This document shows positions 17,206 to 25,924 of a stretch of DNA of 64,000 nucleotides, in pieces. A program made the translations under genes and the position numbers. Origin of the DNA: Prauserella_A oleivorans (GTDB taxonomy: Bacteria > Actinomycetota > Actinomycetes > Mycobacteriales > Pseudonocardiaceae); the NCBI RefSeq assembly GCF_042685745.1, contig NZ_JBHUNT010000001.1, positions 2,232,001-2,296,000 of the forward strand, written 5' to 3'. Positions within the stretch are counted from its first letter, which is position 1; each line of letters starts with the position of its first letter. The notes under the pieces are model-generated. The model was not told the origin of the DNA, searched no databases, and saw nothing but the letters and a program-made list of their open reading frames with translations.

Positions 17206-18347
17206 GCCACTCCTTGGGGACTGCGCAGCCGGGCGGGGTCGAACAGGGCGATCGGGTGCCGGGTCCCGCCGTCGACGGCCAGGTCGGCGAGGATCTCGCC
17301 AACGACGGGGACGAACTTGAACCCGTGCCCGGAAAAGCCGCACGCGACGACGACGTCGTCGTAGGCCGGGTGGCGGGCGATGACGAAGTGCTCGTCGGGC
17401 GTGTTGGTGTACATGCAGGTGGCGGCACGCCGGAACTCGCCCGGCAACTCGGGGATCCGGGCGCCCGCGAAGGCCGCCATCCGGTCGATCTCGGCCGGGT
17501 GCACGGTGCGGTCGATGGTCTCCGGCGTGCACGTCTCGCCGCCGCGGAAGAACGCGACCTTGACGGTGCCGTCCACGGCGGGGAAGCCGTAGAACTGGGT
17601 GCCCGACGCGTCCTCCCAGATGTAGACGGGATGCCGGCCGGGCCGGAACGGCTCCAGCGACCCGCTCGGCGTGAACCAGTACTGCACCTGCCGTTCCACG
17701 GTGAACGGCACGCCGAGGTCGGCGAGCAACCGCGGCGCCCACGCACCCGGGCAGACGACGAGCGTGCCCGCCGTGTACTCGCCCCGGCCGGTGCGCACGC
17801 GGACGCCGCCGGAGGTGGCCCGCCAGTCGAGCACGGGCTCCGAGAAGTGCAATTCCGCGCCGGCGCGCTCGGCCAGCCGGAGGTGGGCGGTGACGCTGGC
17901 CTCGGGCACGACGAACCCCGCTCCCGGCTCGTACAGGCCGATCTCGCCGGCCGCCGGGCGCATGGTCGGGAAGCGGCGGGCGACCTCGGTGGCGTCGAGA
18001 ATCTCGTGCGGCAGGCCCCACGTCTCGGCACTGCGGATGCTGCCGGCCACCGTGCGGCTGTCCGGTCCGCCGACCATCAGTCCACCGGTCCGCGTGAAGA
18101 TCGCGATCCCGGAGTCCGCCTCGATCTGCGGCCACAACTCGTGCGCGCGCCGCAACAGCGGCACGTACGCCGGGTCCTCGAAGTAGGCCTGGCGCGTGAT
18201 GCGGGAGCCGCCGTGGCTCGAGCCCCCGTCGTGCGCGGGGGTGTACTGCTCGAGCCCGAGCACTCGTTGCCCGCGCCGGGCCAGCCGGTACGCCGCGGCG
18301 CTGCCCATGCCGCCGAGGCCGATGACGATCGTGTCGTATGCCGTCAC
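17202..18347 (-). CDS. solA: Monomeric sarcosine oxidase / N-methyl amino acid oxidase
   Basis: 381 residues. The FAD-binding N-terminus is YDTIVIGLGGMGSAAAYRLA, followed by GGSSHGGSRITRQAYFEDP (the SHG(G/x)SRI stretch typical of this family). A Cys near residue 311 within CMYTNTPDEHF is the expected covalent FAD attachment site, and CGFSGHGFKFVPVVGE closes the FAD site. It oxidises sarcosine to glycine, formaldehyde and hydrogen peroxide without folate. It sits ten bases after the dimethylglycine dehydrogenase gene and overlaps the Rieske oxygenase start, which fits the last step of betaine demethylation. Confidence 0.92.
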   Translation of the reverse strand: MTAYDTIVIGLGGMGSAAAYRLARRGQRVLGLEQYTPAHDGGSSHGGSRITRQAYFEDPAYVPLLRRAHELWPQIEADSGIAIFTRTGGLMVGGPDSRTVAGSIRSAETWGLPHEILDATEVARRFPTMRPAAGEIGLYEPGAGFVVPEASVTAHLRLAERAGAELHFSEPVLDWRATSGGVRVRTGRGEYTAGTLVVCPGAWAPRLLADLGVPFTVERQVQYWFTPSGSLEPFRPGRHPVYIWEDASGTQFYGFPAVDGTVKVAFFRGGETCTPETIDRTVHPAEIDRMAAFAGARIPELPGEFRRAATCMYTNTPDEHFVIARHPAYDDVVVACGFSGHGFKFVPVVGEILADLAVDGGTRHPIALFDPARLRSPQGVA

Positions 18348-18357
18348 GCCGAACCCC

Positions 18358-20808
18358 CTACGCCCGCAGCCGGGCCATCGCGGGATCGAACAGCGGCTCC
18401 TTCGCCACCGCCGCGGGCAGCCGCTGTCCGAAGTACTCGATCTCGACCTCGCGCCCCGCTCCGGCCACCTCCGAGGGCAGCCACGCGTAGGCGATGTTGA
18501 GGCCGGTGGTGTAGCCGAAGCCCGCGCTGGTGACGTAGCCGGCGGGCCTGCCGTCGGCGTACACGGGCTCGCTGCCGAGCACGACGGCCTCCGGATCGCG
18601 GATGGTCAGGCACGTCAGCGACCGCGTGACCGTCTCGGCCGACCGGCCGGCGAGCGCGTCCCGGCCGATGAAGTAGCCCTTGTCCATGCGGACGGCGAAG
18701 CCGATCCCGGCCTCGTACGGGTCGTGCTCGGTCGTCATGTCGACACCCCAGGCGCGGTAGCCCTTCTCCAGCCGCATGCTGGTGAACGCCTCGCGCCCGG
18801 CGGCGATCACGCCGTGTGCCTGCCCGGCTTCCCACAGCGTGTCCCACAGTGCGCGCCCGAGGTCGGCGCTCGTGTAGAGCTCCCAGCCGAGTTCGCCCAC
18901 ATAGGACAGTCGCAGCGCGGTGACCGGGACGTGCCCGACGTGTGTGGTGGTGGCCCGGAAATAGCGCAACCCGTCGTTGGAGAGATCGGTGCCGGTGAGC
19001 GGCTGCAGCAGCGCACGGGCCCGCGGCCCCCACAGCCCGATGCAGCACGTTCCCGCGGTGACGTCGCGCAGCCCGACCGAGCCGTCGCCGGGCAGGTGCC
19101 TTCGCAACCAGTCCACGTCCACCGTGCTGTTGAGCCCAACCTGGAAACGTTCGGGGCCGAGCCGGGCGACCGTCAGGTCGCTGCGGATGCCCCCGTCCTC
19201 GCCGAGGAGCAGGGTGTAGCTGACGCTGCCCGGTTTCCGGTCGAGCTGGTTGGTGGTGAGCGCCTGCAGGAACGCCAGCGCGTTCGGCCCGGTGACCTCG
19301 ACGCGGCGTAGCGGCGTCATGTCGAACATCGCCACCCGCGACCGCGCGACCATTGCCTCGGCGCCGGCGATCGGGGACCAGTACCGCGCCGCCCAGTCGC
19401 CCCGCGCGGGCACGTGCTCGACCTCCGGCAGGCCGGCGTTGGCCTCGTACCACTGCGGCCGTTCCCAGCCGTTCGCCTCGGTGAAGTACGCGCCCAGCTC
19501 GGCCTGCCGCTCGTAGAACGGGCTCGTCCGCAACGGCCGCGGGTGTTCCACGGGTTGGCGCGGATGCACGATGTCGTAGACCTCGGCGAAGCTGCGGCAG
19601 CTGCGCTCGTGCACGTAGCCGGGCCCGAGCTGGACGTCGTCGAACCGGTTGAGGTCGCACTCGTGCAGGTCCTGCCGCGGCTGGCCGTCGACCATCCACT
19701 CGGCCATCGCCCTGGCCACGCCCGCCGAGTGCGTGATCCACACGGCCTCGGCGACCCAGAAGCCGTCGAGGTCGGGGTGCTCGCCGAGCAGCGGCATACC
19801 GTCGGGCGTGAACGAGAACAGTCCGTTGATGCCCTCCTCGACCTTCGCGTCGCCGAGCGCGGGCAGCAGCTCTACGGCGTCGGCCCACGACGGCTCGAAG
19901 TCCTCCGGCGTGAACACCAGCTCGGAGGGCATGTGCGCCGCCGCGCGCGGGTCGGCGATGTCTGCCGGGTCGACGGGCATGGGCCGGTGCCCGTACGCGC
20001 CGATGCCGAGCCGGTCGACGTGTTCGCGGAAGTACAGGTCGGCCTCCTGGTGCCGCAGGATCGGCAGCCCGGCCTCGGTGAGTTCGTCGTTGCGCCCGGT
20101 GAGCTCCGGCAGCGCGCTCGTGCGTGCGTACTGGTGCGCCATCGGCACCATCGGGATCACCAGGTCGACGAGCCGGCCTAGGAGCGGGCCCCACATGCCC
20201 GCGCACGACACGACGAGGTCGGCGCGGAAGCGGTCGGTCTCGGTGGCGACCGCGGTGACGCGCCCGCCGGACCGTTCGATCGCGGTGACCTTCTGGTGGG
20301 CGACGAACCGGGCTCCCCGGGCCATCGCGGCGCGGGCCTGCGCCTCGGCGGCACGCACGGGTTTCGCGAGTCCGTCGCCGGGAATGTGGAACCCGCCGAG
20401 CACCCGGGCCGGGTCGAGCAGCGGGTGCAGCTGGGCACACTGCTCGGGTGTGCGCAGGTAGCTGCGGACGCCCCAGGACGTCGCCCAGCCGTGCCTGCGC
20501 TGCAGATCCGCCCACCGCTCGGGCTTCGTGGCGATCTCCAGGCCGCCGAGCGGCTGGAAGCACCACTTGCCGTCCAGTGTCAGGCCGCTGTACTTACCCA
20601 CCGTGTAGGTGGCGAACTCGGTCATGGTCTTGCTGCCGGTCGTCTGGAAGACGAGCCCGGGGGCGTGCGAAGTCGAACCACCGGTGGTGAAGAGATCGCC
20701 CTGTTCCAGGACGGTGATCTCGGTCCAGCCGCGTGCGGTGAGTTCGTCGGCGAGTGCGCAGCCGACGATGCCTGCGCCGATGATGACCACTCGGGGATTG
20801 GTGACCAT
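18358..20808 (-). CDS. Dimethylglycine dehydrogenase-like FAD protein with GcvT domain
   Basis: 816 residues from ATG 20808, with a perfect AGGAGG six bases upstream. Residues 1-380 are a DAO-type flavin domain (RVVIIGAGIVGCALADEL, GGSTSHAPGLVFQ), followed by a FAO linker and, from about residue 430, GcvT-type folate-binding domains (FDMTPLRRVEVTGPNALAFLQ, YVGELGWELYTSADLG, RLEKGYRAWGVDMTTEHDP). The reaction is dimethylglycine to sarcosine, with the one-carbon unit passed to tetrahydrofolate. It is the first gene of the operon that continues with sarcosine oxidase and the Rieske oxygenase. IclR-type palindromic elements lie upstream at 20909-20948. Confidence 0.92.
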   Translation of the reverse strand: MVTNPRVVIIGAGIVGCALADELTARGWTEITVLEQGDLFTTGGSTSHAPGLVFQTTGSKTMTEFATYTVGKYSGLTLDGKWCFQPLGGLEIATKPERWADLQRRHGWATSWGVRSYLRTPEQCAQLHPLLDPARVLGGFHIPGDGLAKPVRAAEAQARAAMARGARFVAHQKVTAIERSGGRVTAVATETDRFRADLVVSCAGMWGPLLGRLVDLVIPMVPMAHQYARTSALPELTGRNDELTEAGLPILRHQEADLYFREHVDRLGIGAYGHRPMPVDPADIADPRAAAHMPSELVFTPEDFEPSWADAVELLPALGDAKVEEGINGLFSFTPDGMPLLGEHPDLDGFWVAEAVWITHSAGVARAMAEWMVDGQPRQDLHECDLNRFDDVQLGPGYVHERSCRSFAEVYDIVHPRQPVEHPRPLRTSPFYERQAELGAYFTEANGWERPQWYEANAGLPEVEHVPARGDWAARYWSPIAGAEAMVARSRVAMFDMTPLRRVEVTGPNALAFLQALTTNQLDRKPGSVSYTLLLGEDGGIRSDLTVARLGPERFQVGLNSTVDVDWLRRHLPGDGSVGLRDVTAGTCCIGLWGPRARALLQPLTGTDLSNDGLRYFRATTTHVGHVPVTALRLSYVGELGWELYTSADLGRALWDTLWEAGQAHGVIAAGREAFTSMRLEKGYRAWGVDMTTEHDPYEAGIGFAVRMDKGYFIGRDALAGRSAETVTRSLTCLTIRDPEAVVLGSEPVYADGRPAGYVTSAGFGYTTGLNIAYAWLPSEVAGAGREVEIEYFGQRLPAAVAKEPLFDPAMARLRA

Positions 20809-20908
20809 CGCGGACCTCCTGCTCGGAGCGAACATGATCGTCCACTGAGGACAAACGGCCGCACGCGCGCGAGAGGGCCCTCGGCGGGAGCGGGGGAATG
20901 TCTGTGGA

Positions 20909-20948
20909 GTGTTGCGAATTAAGGAACGAGTTTCGTTCTCAGCAACAC
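20909..20948 (-). promoter_or_regulatory. Nested palindrome upstream of the betaine-degradation operon
   Basis: GTGTTGC (20909-20915) pairs with GCAACAC (20942-20948), and inside it GAACGA-GTT-TCGTTC (20924-20938) is a perfect 6+6 inverted repeat. The outer GTGTTGCG half-site recurs at the ferredoxin promoter and at the IclR start codon. I infer operator(s) for the adjacent IclR protein. Confidence 0.65.
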
Positions 20949-21054
20949 GGTGCGGCACGCGGGAGAGCCGTGTCAAGAGGCTTTTTTGCCCTGGTGAACG
21001 CGCCGTTACCGGCGTGGGTCGAACGTGGTGCTGCTGCGCCGTCCGGCCCGGTCG

Positions 21055-21840
21055 TCAGGCCGGAAAATGGCCCAGTTGACCGGAAAGCTCGGCTGCGGCC
21101 TCCGTCATCGGACGGACGAGCTGGCGGATGCGCTGCCGCGACAACCGGTAGGACGGGCCCGACGCGCTCATCGCGGCGATCACGTCGCCGCGGTCGCCGT
21201 GGATCGGCACCGCCACGGCGTGCAGCCCGAGCTCGAACTCCTCGAAGCATGCGGCGTAACCGTCGGCGGCGATGCGCTCGAGCTCGGCGGCCAGCTCATC
21301 GGGATCGGTGGTGGTCCTGGGAGTGAACTCCTCGAGCTTGTCCGGAAGCACCCGGCGTCGCTCGTCGGGATCCATGTAGGCCAGCAGCACCTTGCCGCTC
21401 GACGTGGCGTGCAGCGGGGTGCGCCGGCCGGTCCAGTTCTGCGCGGTGATCGACGCCGTGCCGACGGCCTGGCTGATGTTGATCGCGAGCCCGCCGTCGG
21501 CGACCGCGATGTTGACTGTCTCCCCGATGGAGTCGGCCAGCGACTGACACGTCTGGTTGCCGAGCTTGGCCAGGTCCATCCGGGCGGTCGCCGCGCCCGC
21601 CAGCCGGACGATGCCGAAACCGATCGCGTACTTGCCGCGTTCGGTGAGCTGCTCGACGAGGTTTCGCACCTCGAGCGCGGAGAGGAGTCTGGACGCGGTC
21701 GACTTGTGGACTCCCAGCTCGTCGGCGATCTCGGTGATGCCGGCCTCTCCGTGTCGGGCGAGCAGCTCCAGCACACTGATCGCCCGATCCACGGACTGGA
21801 TCGGGCTGGCGGCACCCTGGGCGTCGTCGGAGTTCCGCAT
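21055..21840 (-). CDS. IclR-family transcriptional regulator
   Basis: 261 residues from ATG 21840. The N-terminal winged helix reads PIQSVDRAISVLELLARHG, then ITEIADELGVHKSTASRLL, the typical IclR layout. The C-terminal effector domain shows TPLHATSSGKVLLAYMDPDER and YAACFEEFELGLHAVAVPI. It stands between the degradation operon and the divergent ferredoxin/reductase genes, so it is the obvious local regulator; the inducer may be betaine or dimethylglycine. A GCATAGCGCAACAC element (21838-21850) covers its own start codon, which suggests autorepression. Confidence 0.92.
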   Translation of the reverse strand: MRNSDDAQGAASPIQSVDRAISVLELLARHGEAGITEIADELGVHKSTASRLLSALEVRNLVEQLTERGKYAIGFGIVRLAGAATARMDLAKLGNQTCQSLADSIGETVNIAVADGGLAINISQAVGTASITAQNWTGRRTPLHATSSGKVLLAYMDPDERRRVLPDKLEEFTPRTTTDPDELAAELERIAADGYAACFEEFELGLHAVAVPIHGDRGDVIAAMSASGPSYRLSRQRIRQLVRPMTEAAAELSGQLGHFPA

Positions 21841-21850
21841 AGCGCAACAC
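21836..21850. promoter_or_regulatory. IclR-type half-site over the iclR start codon
   Basis: CCGCATAGCGCAACAC is close to the reverse complement of the GTGTTGCGCATAGCG element at 21944. It overlaps the ATG of the IclR gene, a position suited to autoregulation. The binding protein is inferred. Confidence 0.55.
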
Positions 21851-21943
21851 TAACGCTCCTTCCCAAGCCCGCTCCGCCGTCCGGGGGACCGAGGCCGGTA
21901 ATAACCGTGTGAATTCCTTGACGGGGACCCTAGTGGGCGCGGA

Positions 21944-21982
21944 GTGTTGCGCATAGCGATGTCCATCGCGCATTACGCAACA
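21944..21982 (+). promoter_or_regulatory. Palindromic operator candidate upstream of the ferredoxin gene
   Basis: GTGTTGCGCATAGCG (21944-21958) faces CGCATTACGCAACA (21969-21982) as an imperfect inverted repeat, about 30 bases before ATG 22013. The arms match the GTGTTGCG elements at 20909 and 21850. A TTGACG box lies at 21918-21923, but I see no clear -10 partner. Confidence 0.62.
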
Positions 21983-22012
21983 TCTCCGACAAAGTCGAAT
22001 CGGAGGTCGTGA

Positions 22013-22330
22013 ATGATCCGAGCCTGCGACGTCGCAGATCTCCCGGACGGTGAAGCGATCCGCATCCTCGCGCACGTGCCGATCGCCGTTTTCCACGTCG
22101 ACGGCGCCTACTACGCCGTCGACGACACGTGCACGCACCAGGACGCCTCGCTCGCCGACGGCTGGGTGGAAGGGTGCACGGTCGAGTGCCCGTTGCACGC
22201 GGCGTCGTTCGATCTGCGGACGGGCGTGCCCCTGTGTCTTCCCGCCAAGACGGCGGTGCGGACCTACCCCGTCGTCGTCAGCGGCGGAGTGATCTATGTG
22301 GACACCGGTGTCAGTGAGGGTGTCGCATGA
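22013..22330 (+). CDS. Rieske-type [2Fe-2S] ferredoxin
   Basis: 105 residues from ATG 22013, with GGAGG a few bases upstream. The Rieske cluster ligands are CTHQDASLADG and CPLHAASFDLRTG (CxH and CxxH), as in ferredoxins of three-component oxygenases. It would carry electrons from the reductase encoded next to the Rieske oxygenase of the divergent operon. The stop overlaps the reductase ATG (ATGA). Using a Rieske ferredoxin plus flavin reductase differs from the GbcB-type fused reductase known from Pseudomonas. Confidence 0.92.
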   Translation: MIRACDVADLPDGEAIRILAHVPIAVFHVDGAYYAVDDTCTHQDASLADGWVEGCTVECPLHAASFDLRTGVPLCLPAKTAVRTYPVVVSGGVIYVDTGVSEGVA

Positions 22331-23493
22331 GGACGGTCACGGTCGTCGGCACGTCCCTGGCGGGCCTGCGCGCGGCCCAGGAGCTGCGCGCGCAGGGTTA
22401 CGACGGTGAGCTGGTGCTCGTCGGCGAGGAACCGCACCGGCCCTACGACCGGCCTCCGCTGTCCAAGGACTTCCTCCTCGGCACCACCACGGCGGCCGGG
22501 TGCGAACTCGCCGGCGCCGATGAACTGCTGGAGCTTCGGGCGCGCTGGTACCTCGGGACACGGGCCGTCCGGCTGGACCCGGGCGCGGGCGCGGTCGTGC
22601 TGTCCGATGGCACCGAGATCGCGACCGACGGCGTGGTGGTGGCGACGGGCGCGGTCGCGAGATCCGTGACGCCGCAAGGGAATCCGGCAGGTGTGCACAC
22701 GCTCCGCACGCTCGACGACGCCGTCGTGCTGCGCCGGGACCTCACCGCGGGGTCGCGTGTGGTCGTGGTCGGCGCCGGATTCATCGGGGCGGAGGTCGCC
22801 TCGGCGGCGGCCGCGCTCGGCTGTGTGGTGACGGTGGTCGAGGCGGCGCGGGTGCCGCTGTCCGGCGTGCTCGGCGACCGGATCGGTGCGGTGGCCGCCG
22901 CGCTGCACGCCGACAACGCCGTGCGGCTGCTCACCGGCACGCCGATGGTGTCGGTGACCGTGACCGGAGGCCGGGCCACCGGCGTCGAACTGACCGACGG
23001 CACCCGGCTGCCCGCCGACGTGGTGGTGGCCGGCATCGGCGCCCGGCCCGCCACGGCGTGGCTCGCGGGTTCCGGTCTCGCCGTCGACGACGGCGTGCGC
23101 TGTGACGCGGGCTGCGTGACCACCAACCCGCGCGTCGTCGCGGTCGGCGACGTGGCCCGGTGCGCAGGCACGCGCAGTGAACATTGGACGACGGCGAGTG
23201 AACAACCGGTTGTGGCCGTGCACAACCTCCTCGCGGGCGCGACCGTCCGGCACCACACCCGGCCCGGCTACTTCTGGTCCGATCAGTACGGAATCCGGCT
23301 GCAGTTCGCGGGCACGGCCGAGGGACACGACGAGCTCGAGATCGTCGAGGGCGATCCGGACGAGCGGCGGTTCGTCGCGGTCTATCGCCGCGCCGGCACG
23401 CTCACCGGAGTGTTCGCGATGGACAGTCCGCGCCCGTTCCTCCGCCTGCGCAAGCGGTTGCACCAGGAGGCGGCCATGGTCCAACCGGGCTAG
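22327..23493 (+). CDS. FAD-dependent ferredoxin reductase
   Basis: 388 residues. TVVGTSLAGLRAAQELRAQG is the FAD dinucleotide fold (with an S in place of the usual third glycine region), PYDRPPLSKDFL is the signature of ferredoxin/rhodocoxin reductases, RVVVVGAGFIGAEVASAAA is the NAD(P)H fold, and TTNPRVVAVGDVARC is the second FAD contact. It is translationally coupled to the ferredoxin and should reduce it with NADH for the Rieske oxygenase. It ends 54 bases before mtrA, but with a different role and probably a separate promoter. Confidence 0.92.
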   Translation: MRTVTVVGTSLAGLRAAQELRAQGYDGELVLVGEEPHRPYDRPPLSKDFLLGTTTAAGCELAGADELLELRARWYLGTRAVRLDPGAGAVVLSDGTEIATDGVVVATGAVARSVTPQGNPAGVHTLRTLDDAVVLRRDLTAGSRVVVVGAGFIGAEVASAAAALGCVVTVVEAARVPLSGVLGDRIGAVAAALHADNAVRLLTGTPMVSVTVTGGRATGVELTDGTRLPADVVVAGIGARPATAWLAGSGLAVDDGVRCDAGCVTTNPRVVAVGDVARCAGTRSEHWTTASEQPVVAVHNLLAGATVRHHTRPGYFWSDQYGIRLQFAGTAEGHDELEIVEGDPDERRFVAVYRRAGTLTGVFAMDSPRPFLRLRKRLHQEAAMVQPG

Positions 23494-23547
23494 GGTCGGA
23501 CGCGGAAACACCGGGTCGCGCGCGCGAACCGGACAGACAGTGCGAAT

Positions 23548-24234
23548 ATGTTGGTCATGAAGGCACGTGTGCTGGTCGTCGACGACGACCCCGCTCTGGC
23601 GGAGATGCTGACCATCGTGCTGCGCGGCGAGGGGTTCGACACCGCCGTCGTGGCCGACGGGTCGCGAGCGCTGCCCGCGCTCAGAGAGCTCAAGCCCGAC
23701 CTGGTGCTGCTCGATCTGATGCTGCCGGGCATGAACGGGATCGACGTCTGCAAGGCCATCCGCGCCGAGTCCGGCATCCCGATCGTCATGCTGACCGCGA
23801 AGAGCGACACGGTCGACATCGTGCTCGGTCTGGAATCCGGCGCCGACGACTACGTGGTCAAGCCGTTCAAGCCGAAGGAGCTCGTCGCGCGCGTCCGGGC
23901 CCGCCTGCGCCGCACCGAGTCCGAGCCCGCGGAGACGCTCTCGATCGGTGACCTGACCATCGACGTGCCCGGTCACGAGGTCACCAGGGAGGGCAAGGCC
24001 ATCCCGCTGACGCCGCTGGAGTTCGACCTCCTCGTCGCGCTGGCCCGCAAGCCGCGCCAGGTGTTCACGCGCGAGGTGCTGCTGGAGCAGGTGTGGGGCT
24101 ACCGGCACGCGGCCGACACGCGGCTGGTGAACGTCCACGTGCAGCGGCTGCGGTCCAAGGTGGAGAAGGACCCGGAGCACCCGGAGGTCGTGTTGACCGT
24201 GCGCGGTGTGGGGTACAAGGCCGGCCCACCATAA
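23548..24234 (+). CDS. mtrA: Response regulator MtrA (OmpR/PhoB type)
   Basis: 228 residues. The receiver domain has VDDDPALAEML, phospho-acceptor Asp56 in LVLLDLMLPGMNG, the conserved T in MLTAK and the switch Lys in VKPFKPKEL. The C-terminal winged helix ends with LLEQVWGYRHAADTRLVNVHVQRLRSK and GVGYKAGPP. It is almost identical in pattern to mycobacterial MtrA, an essential regulator of cell division, wall hydrolases and replication genes. ATG 23557 is an alternative start. mtrB and lpqB follow immediately. Confidence 0.97.
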   Translation: MLVMKARVLVVDDDPALAEMLTIVLRGEGFDTAVVADGSRALPALRELKPDLVLLDLMLPGMNGIDVCKAIRAESGIPIVMLTAKSDTVDIVLGLESGADDYVVKPFKPKELVARVRARLRRTESEPAETLSIGDLTIDVPGHEVTREGKAIPLTPLEFDLLVALARKPRQVFTREVLLEQVWGYRHAADTRLVNVHVQRLRSKVEKDPEHPEVVLTVRGVGYKAGPP

Positions 24235-24241
24235 TCGAGCC

Positions 24242-25924
24242 ATGAACGATCGGCTGACCAGGTTCGGCTGGTCAGCGCTGGCGCTGGCCCGCCGGGTCGC
24301 GGCGTACGGCCGCCGCAAGGCCGCCGGGTTCGGTGAGCTGTGGCGGCACTCGCTGCAGTTCCGGGTCACCGTCTCGACCCTCGCGATGTCGTCGGCCGTG
24401 GTCTTCGTGCTCGGCATGGTGCTGCAGAACCAGATCACCGAGCGGCTCGTGGACACCAAGGAGCGGGCGGCGATCGCCCAGCTCGACGTCGTCGTGCGGA
24501 CGGCGGAGAGCGAACTCGTCGGTGACGCGGGGCAGGACGAGGCGCTGCGCAACCGCCTGTCCAACGCGATCAAGAAGATCACCAGCAGCTCGGTGGCCAC
24601 GCAGGGCGCCGAGAGCTCGGCTGCCGGCGCGTTCGAGCCGGTGCTGGCCGCGGGCGATCCGGCCGAGTCGTCCGAGCACGCCATTTCGGCGGGCCCCTAC
24701 GACAAGGTGCCGCGGGGCCTGCGCAACTTCGTCGAGAACAACTCGCAGGCCAAACAGATCCACACCGTCGACGGGTCGACCTATCTGATCGTCGGCGCGC
24801 CCGTGACCACCACGACCCGGCCGCTGCAGCTCTACCTGCTCTTCCCGCTCGCCACCGAGCAGAACACGGTGGCCACGGTGCAGAACACGCTCATCGTGGG
24901 CAGCTTCGCCCTGCTCGCACTGCTGGCCGGCATCACGAACATCGTCGTGCGGCAGGTGGTCAACCCGGTGCGGCGCGCGGCGGCCGTCGCCGAGCGGTTC
25001 GCCCACGGCGAGCTGGACCGGCGGCTCGAGGTCGACGGCGAGGACGACCTCGCCAAGCTCGCCGTGTCCTACAACGAGATGGCCGCGAGCATCCAGCGGC
25101 AGATCCAGCAGCTGGAGGAGTTCGGCCAGCTGCAACGCCGGTTCACCTCCGACGTCTCCCACGAGCTGCGCACCCCGCTGACCACCGTCCGGATGGCCGC
25201 CGACGTGCTGCACGCCTCGCGCGAGCAGTTCCCCGCCGGCCTGGCCCGCTCCACCGAGCTGCTGGTGGACGAGCTCGACCGGTTCGAGACGCTGCTCGGC
25301 GACCTGCTGGAGATCAGCAGGCTCGACGCCGGGGTGGAGGAGCTGGCGGCCGAGGTCATCGACGTCCGGCCCATCGCCCGGCGGGCGGTCGAGCAGGTGA
25401 GCGTCCTGGCCGGCACGGCGGGCAGTCCGGTCGAGCTCGACCTGCCGGACGAGGAGGTCACCGCCGAGGTGGACGCCCGGCGCGTCGAGCGGATCCTGCG
25501 CAACCTGCTCGCCAACGCCGTCGACCACGGCGAGGGCAGGCCGGTGCGGCTCCGGGTCGCGGCGGACGACGACGCCGTCGCCATCACGGTCCGCGACTAC
25601 GGCGTGGGCCTCCGTGCGGGCGAGGCCGAGCTGGTCTTCAACCGGTTCTGGCGTGCCGACCCGTCCCGCAACCGGCGGACCGGTGGCACCGGCCTGGGCC
25701 TGGCGATCAGCCAGGAGGACGCCCGGCTGCACGGCGGCGCGCTCGACGCGTGGGGCGAACCGGACCGGGGCTCGTGCTTCCGGCTGACGCTGCCGCGCCG
25801 CGCCGGCGAGGAGCTCACGGGCAGCCCGCTGCCGCTGCCGCCCGAGGACCACACGGTGTCCCCGGCCGAGGAGGAGCCCGCCGAGGTGGCTCTGACCATC
25901 GCCCAGCACGAGGAGGTCCGGTGA
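24242..25924 (+). CDS. mtrB: Sensor histidine kinase MtrB
   Basis: 560 residues from ATG 24242, 7 bases after mtrA. Two membrane helices (about residues 38-58 and 215-235) flank an extracytoplasmic sensor region. A HAMP domain follows, then HisKA with His near residue 306 in DVSHELRTPLTTVRMAADVL, and HATPase boxes RILRNLLANAVDHG (N), VRDYGVGLRAGE (D/G1) and GTGLGLAISQEDARLHGG (G2). It phosphorylates MtrA. The tail after the kinase core is acidic and Pro-rich. The stop overlaps the lpqB GTG. Confidence 0.97.
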   Translation: MNDRLTRFGWSALALARRVAAYGRRKAAGFGELWRHSLQFRVTVSTLAMSSAVVFVLGMVLQNQITERLVDTKERAAIAQLDVVVRTAESELVGDAGQDEALRNRLSNAIKKITSSSVATQGAESSAAGAFEPVLAAGDPAESSEHAISAGPYDKVPRGLRNFVENNSQAKQIHTVDGSTYLIVGAPVTTTTRPLQLYLLFPLATEQNTVATVQNTLIVGSFALLALLAGITNIVVRQVVNPVRRAAAVAERFAHGELDRRLEVDGEDDLAKLAVSYNEMAASIQRQIQQLEEFGQLQRRFTSDVSHELRTPLTTVRMAADVLHASREQFPAGLARSTELLVDELDRFETLLGDLLEISRLDAGVEELAAEVIDVRPIARRAVEQVSVLAGTAGSPVELDLPDEEVTAEVDARRVERILRNLLANAVDHGEGRPVRLRVAADDDAVAITVRDYGVGLRAGEAELVFNRFWRADPSRNRRTGGTGLGLAISQEDARLHGGALDAWGEPDRGSCFRLTLPRRAGEELTGSPLPLPPEDHTVSPAEEEPAEVALTIAQHEEVR

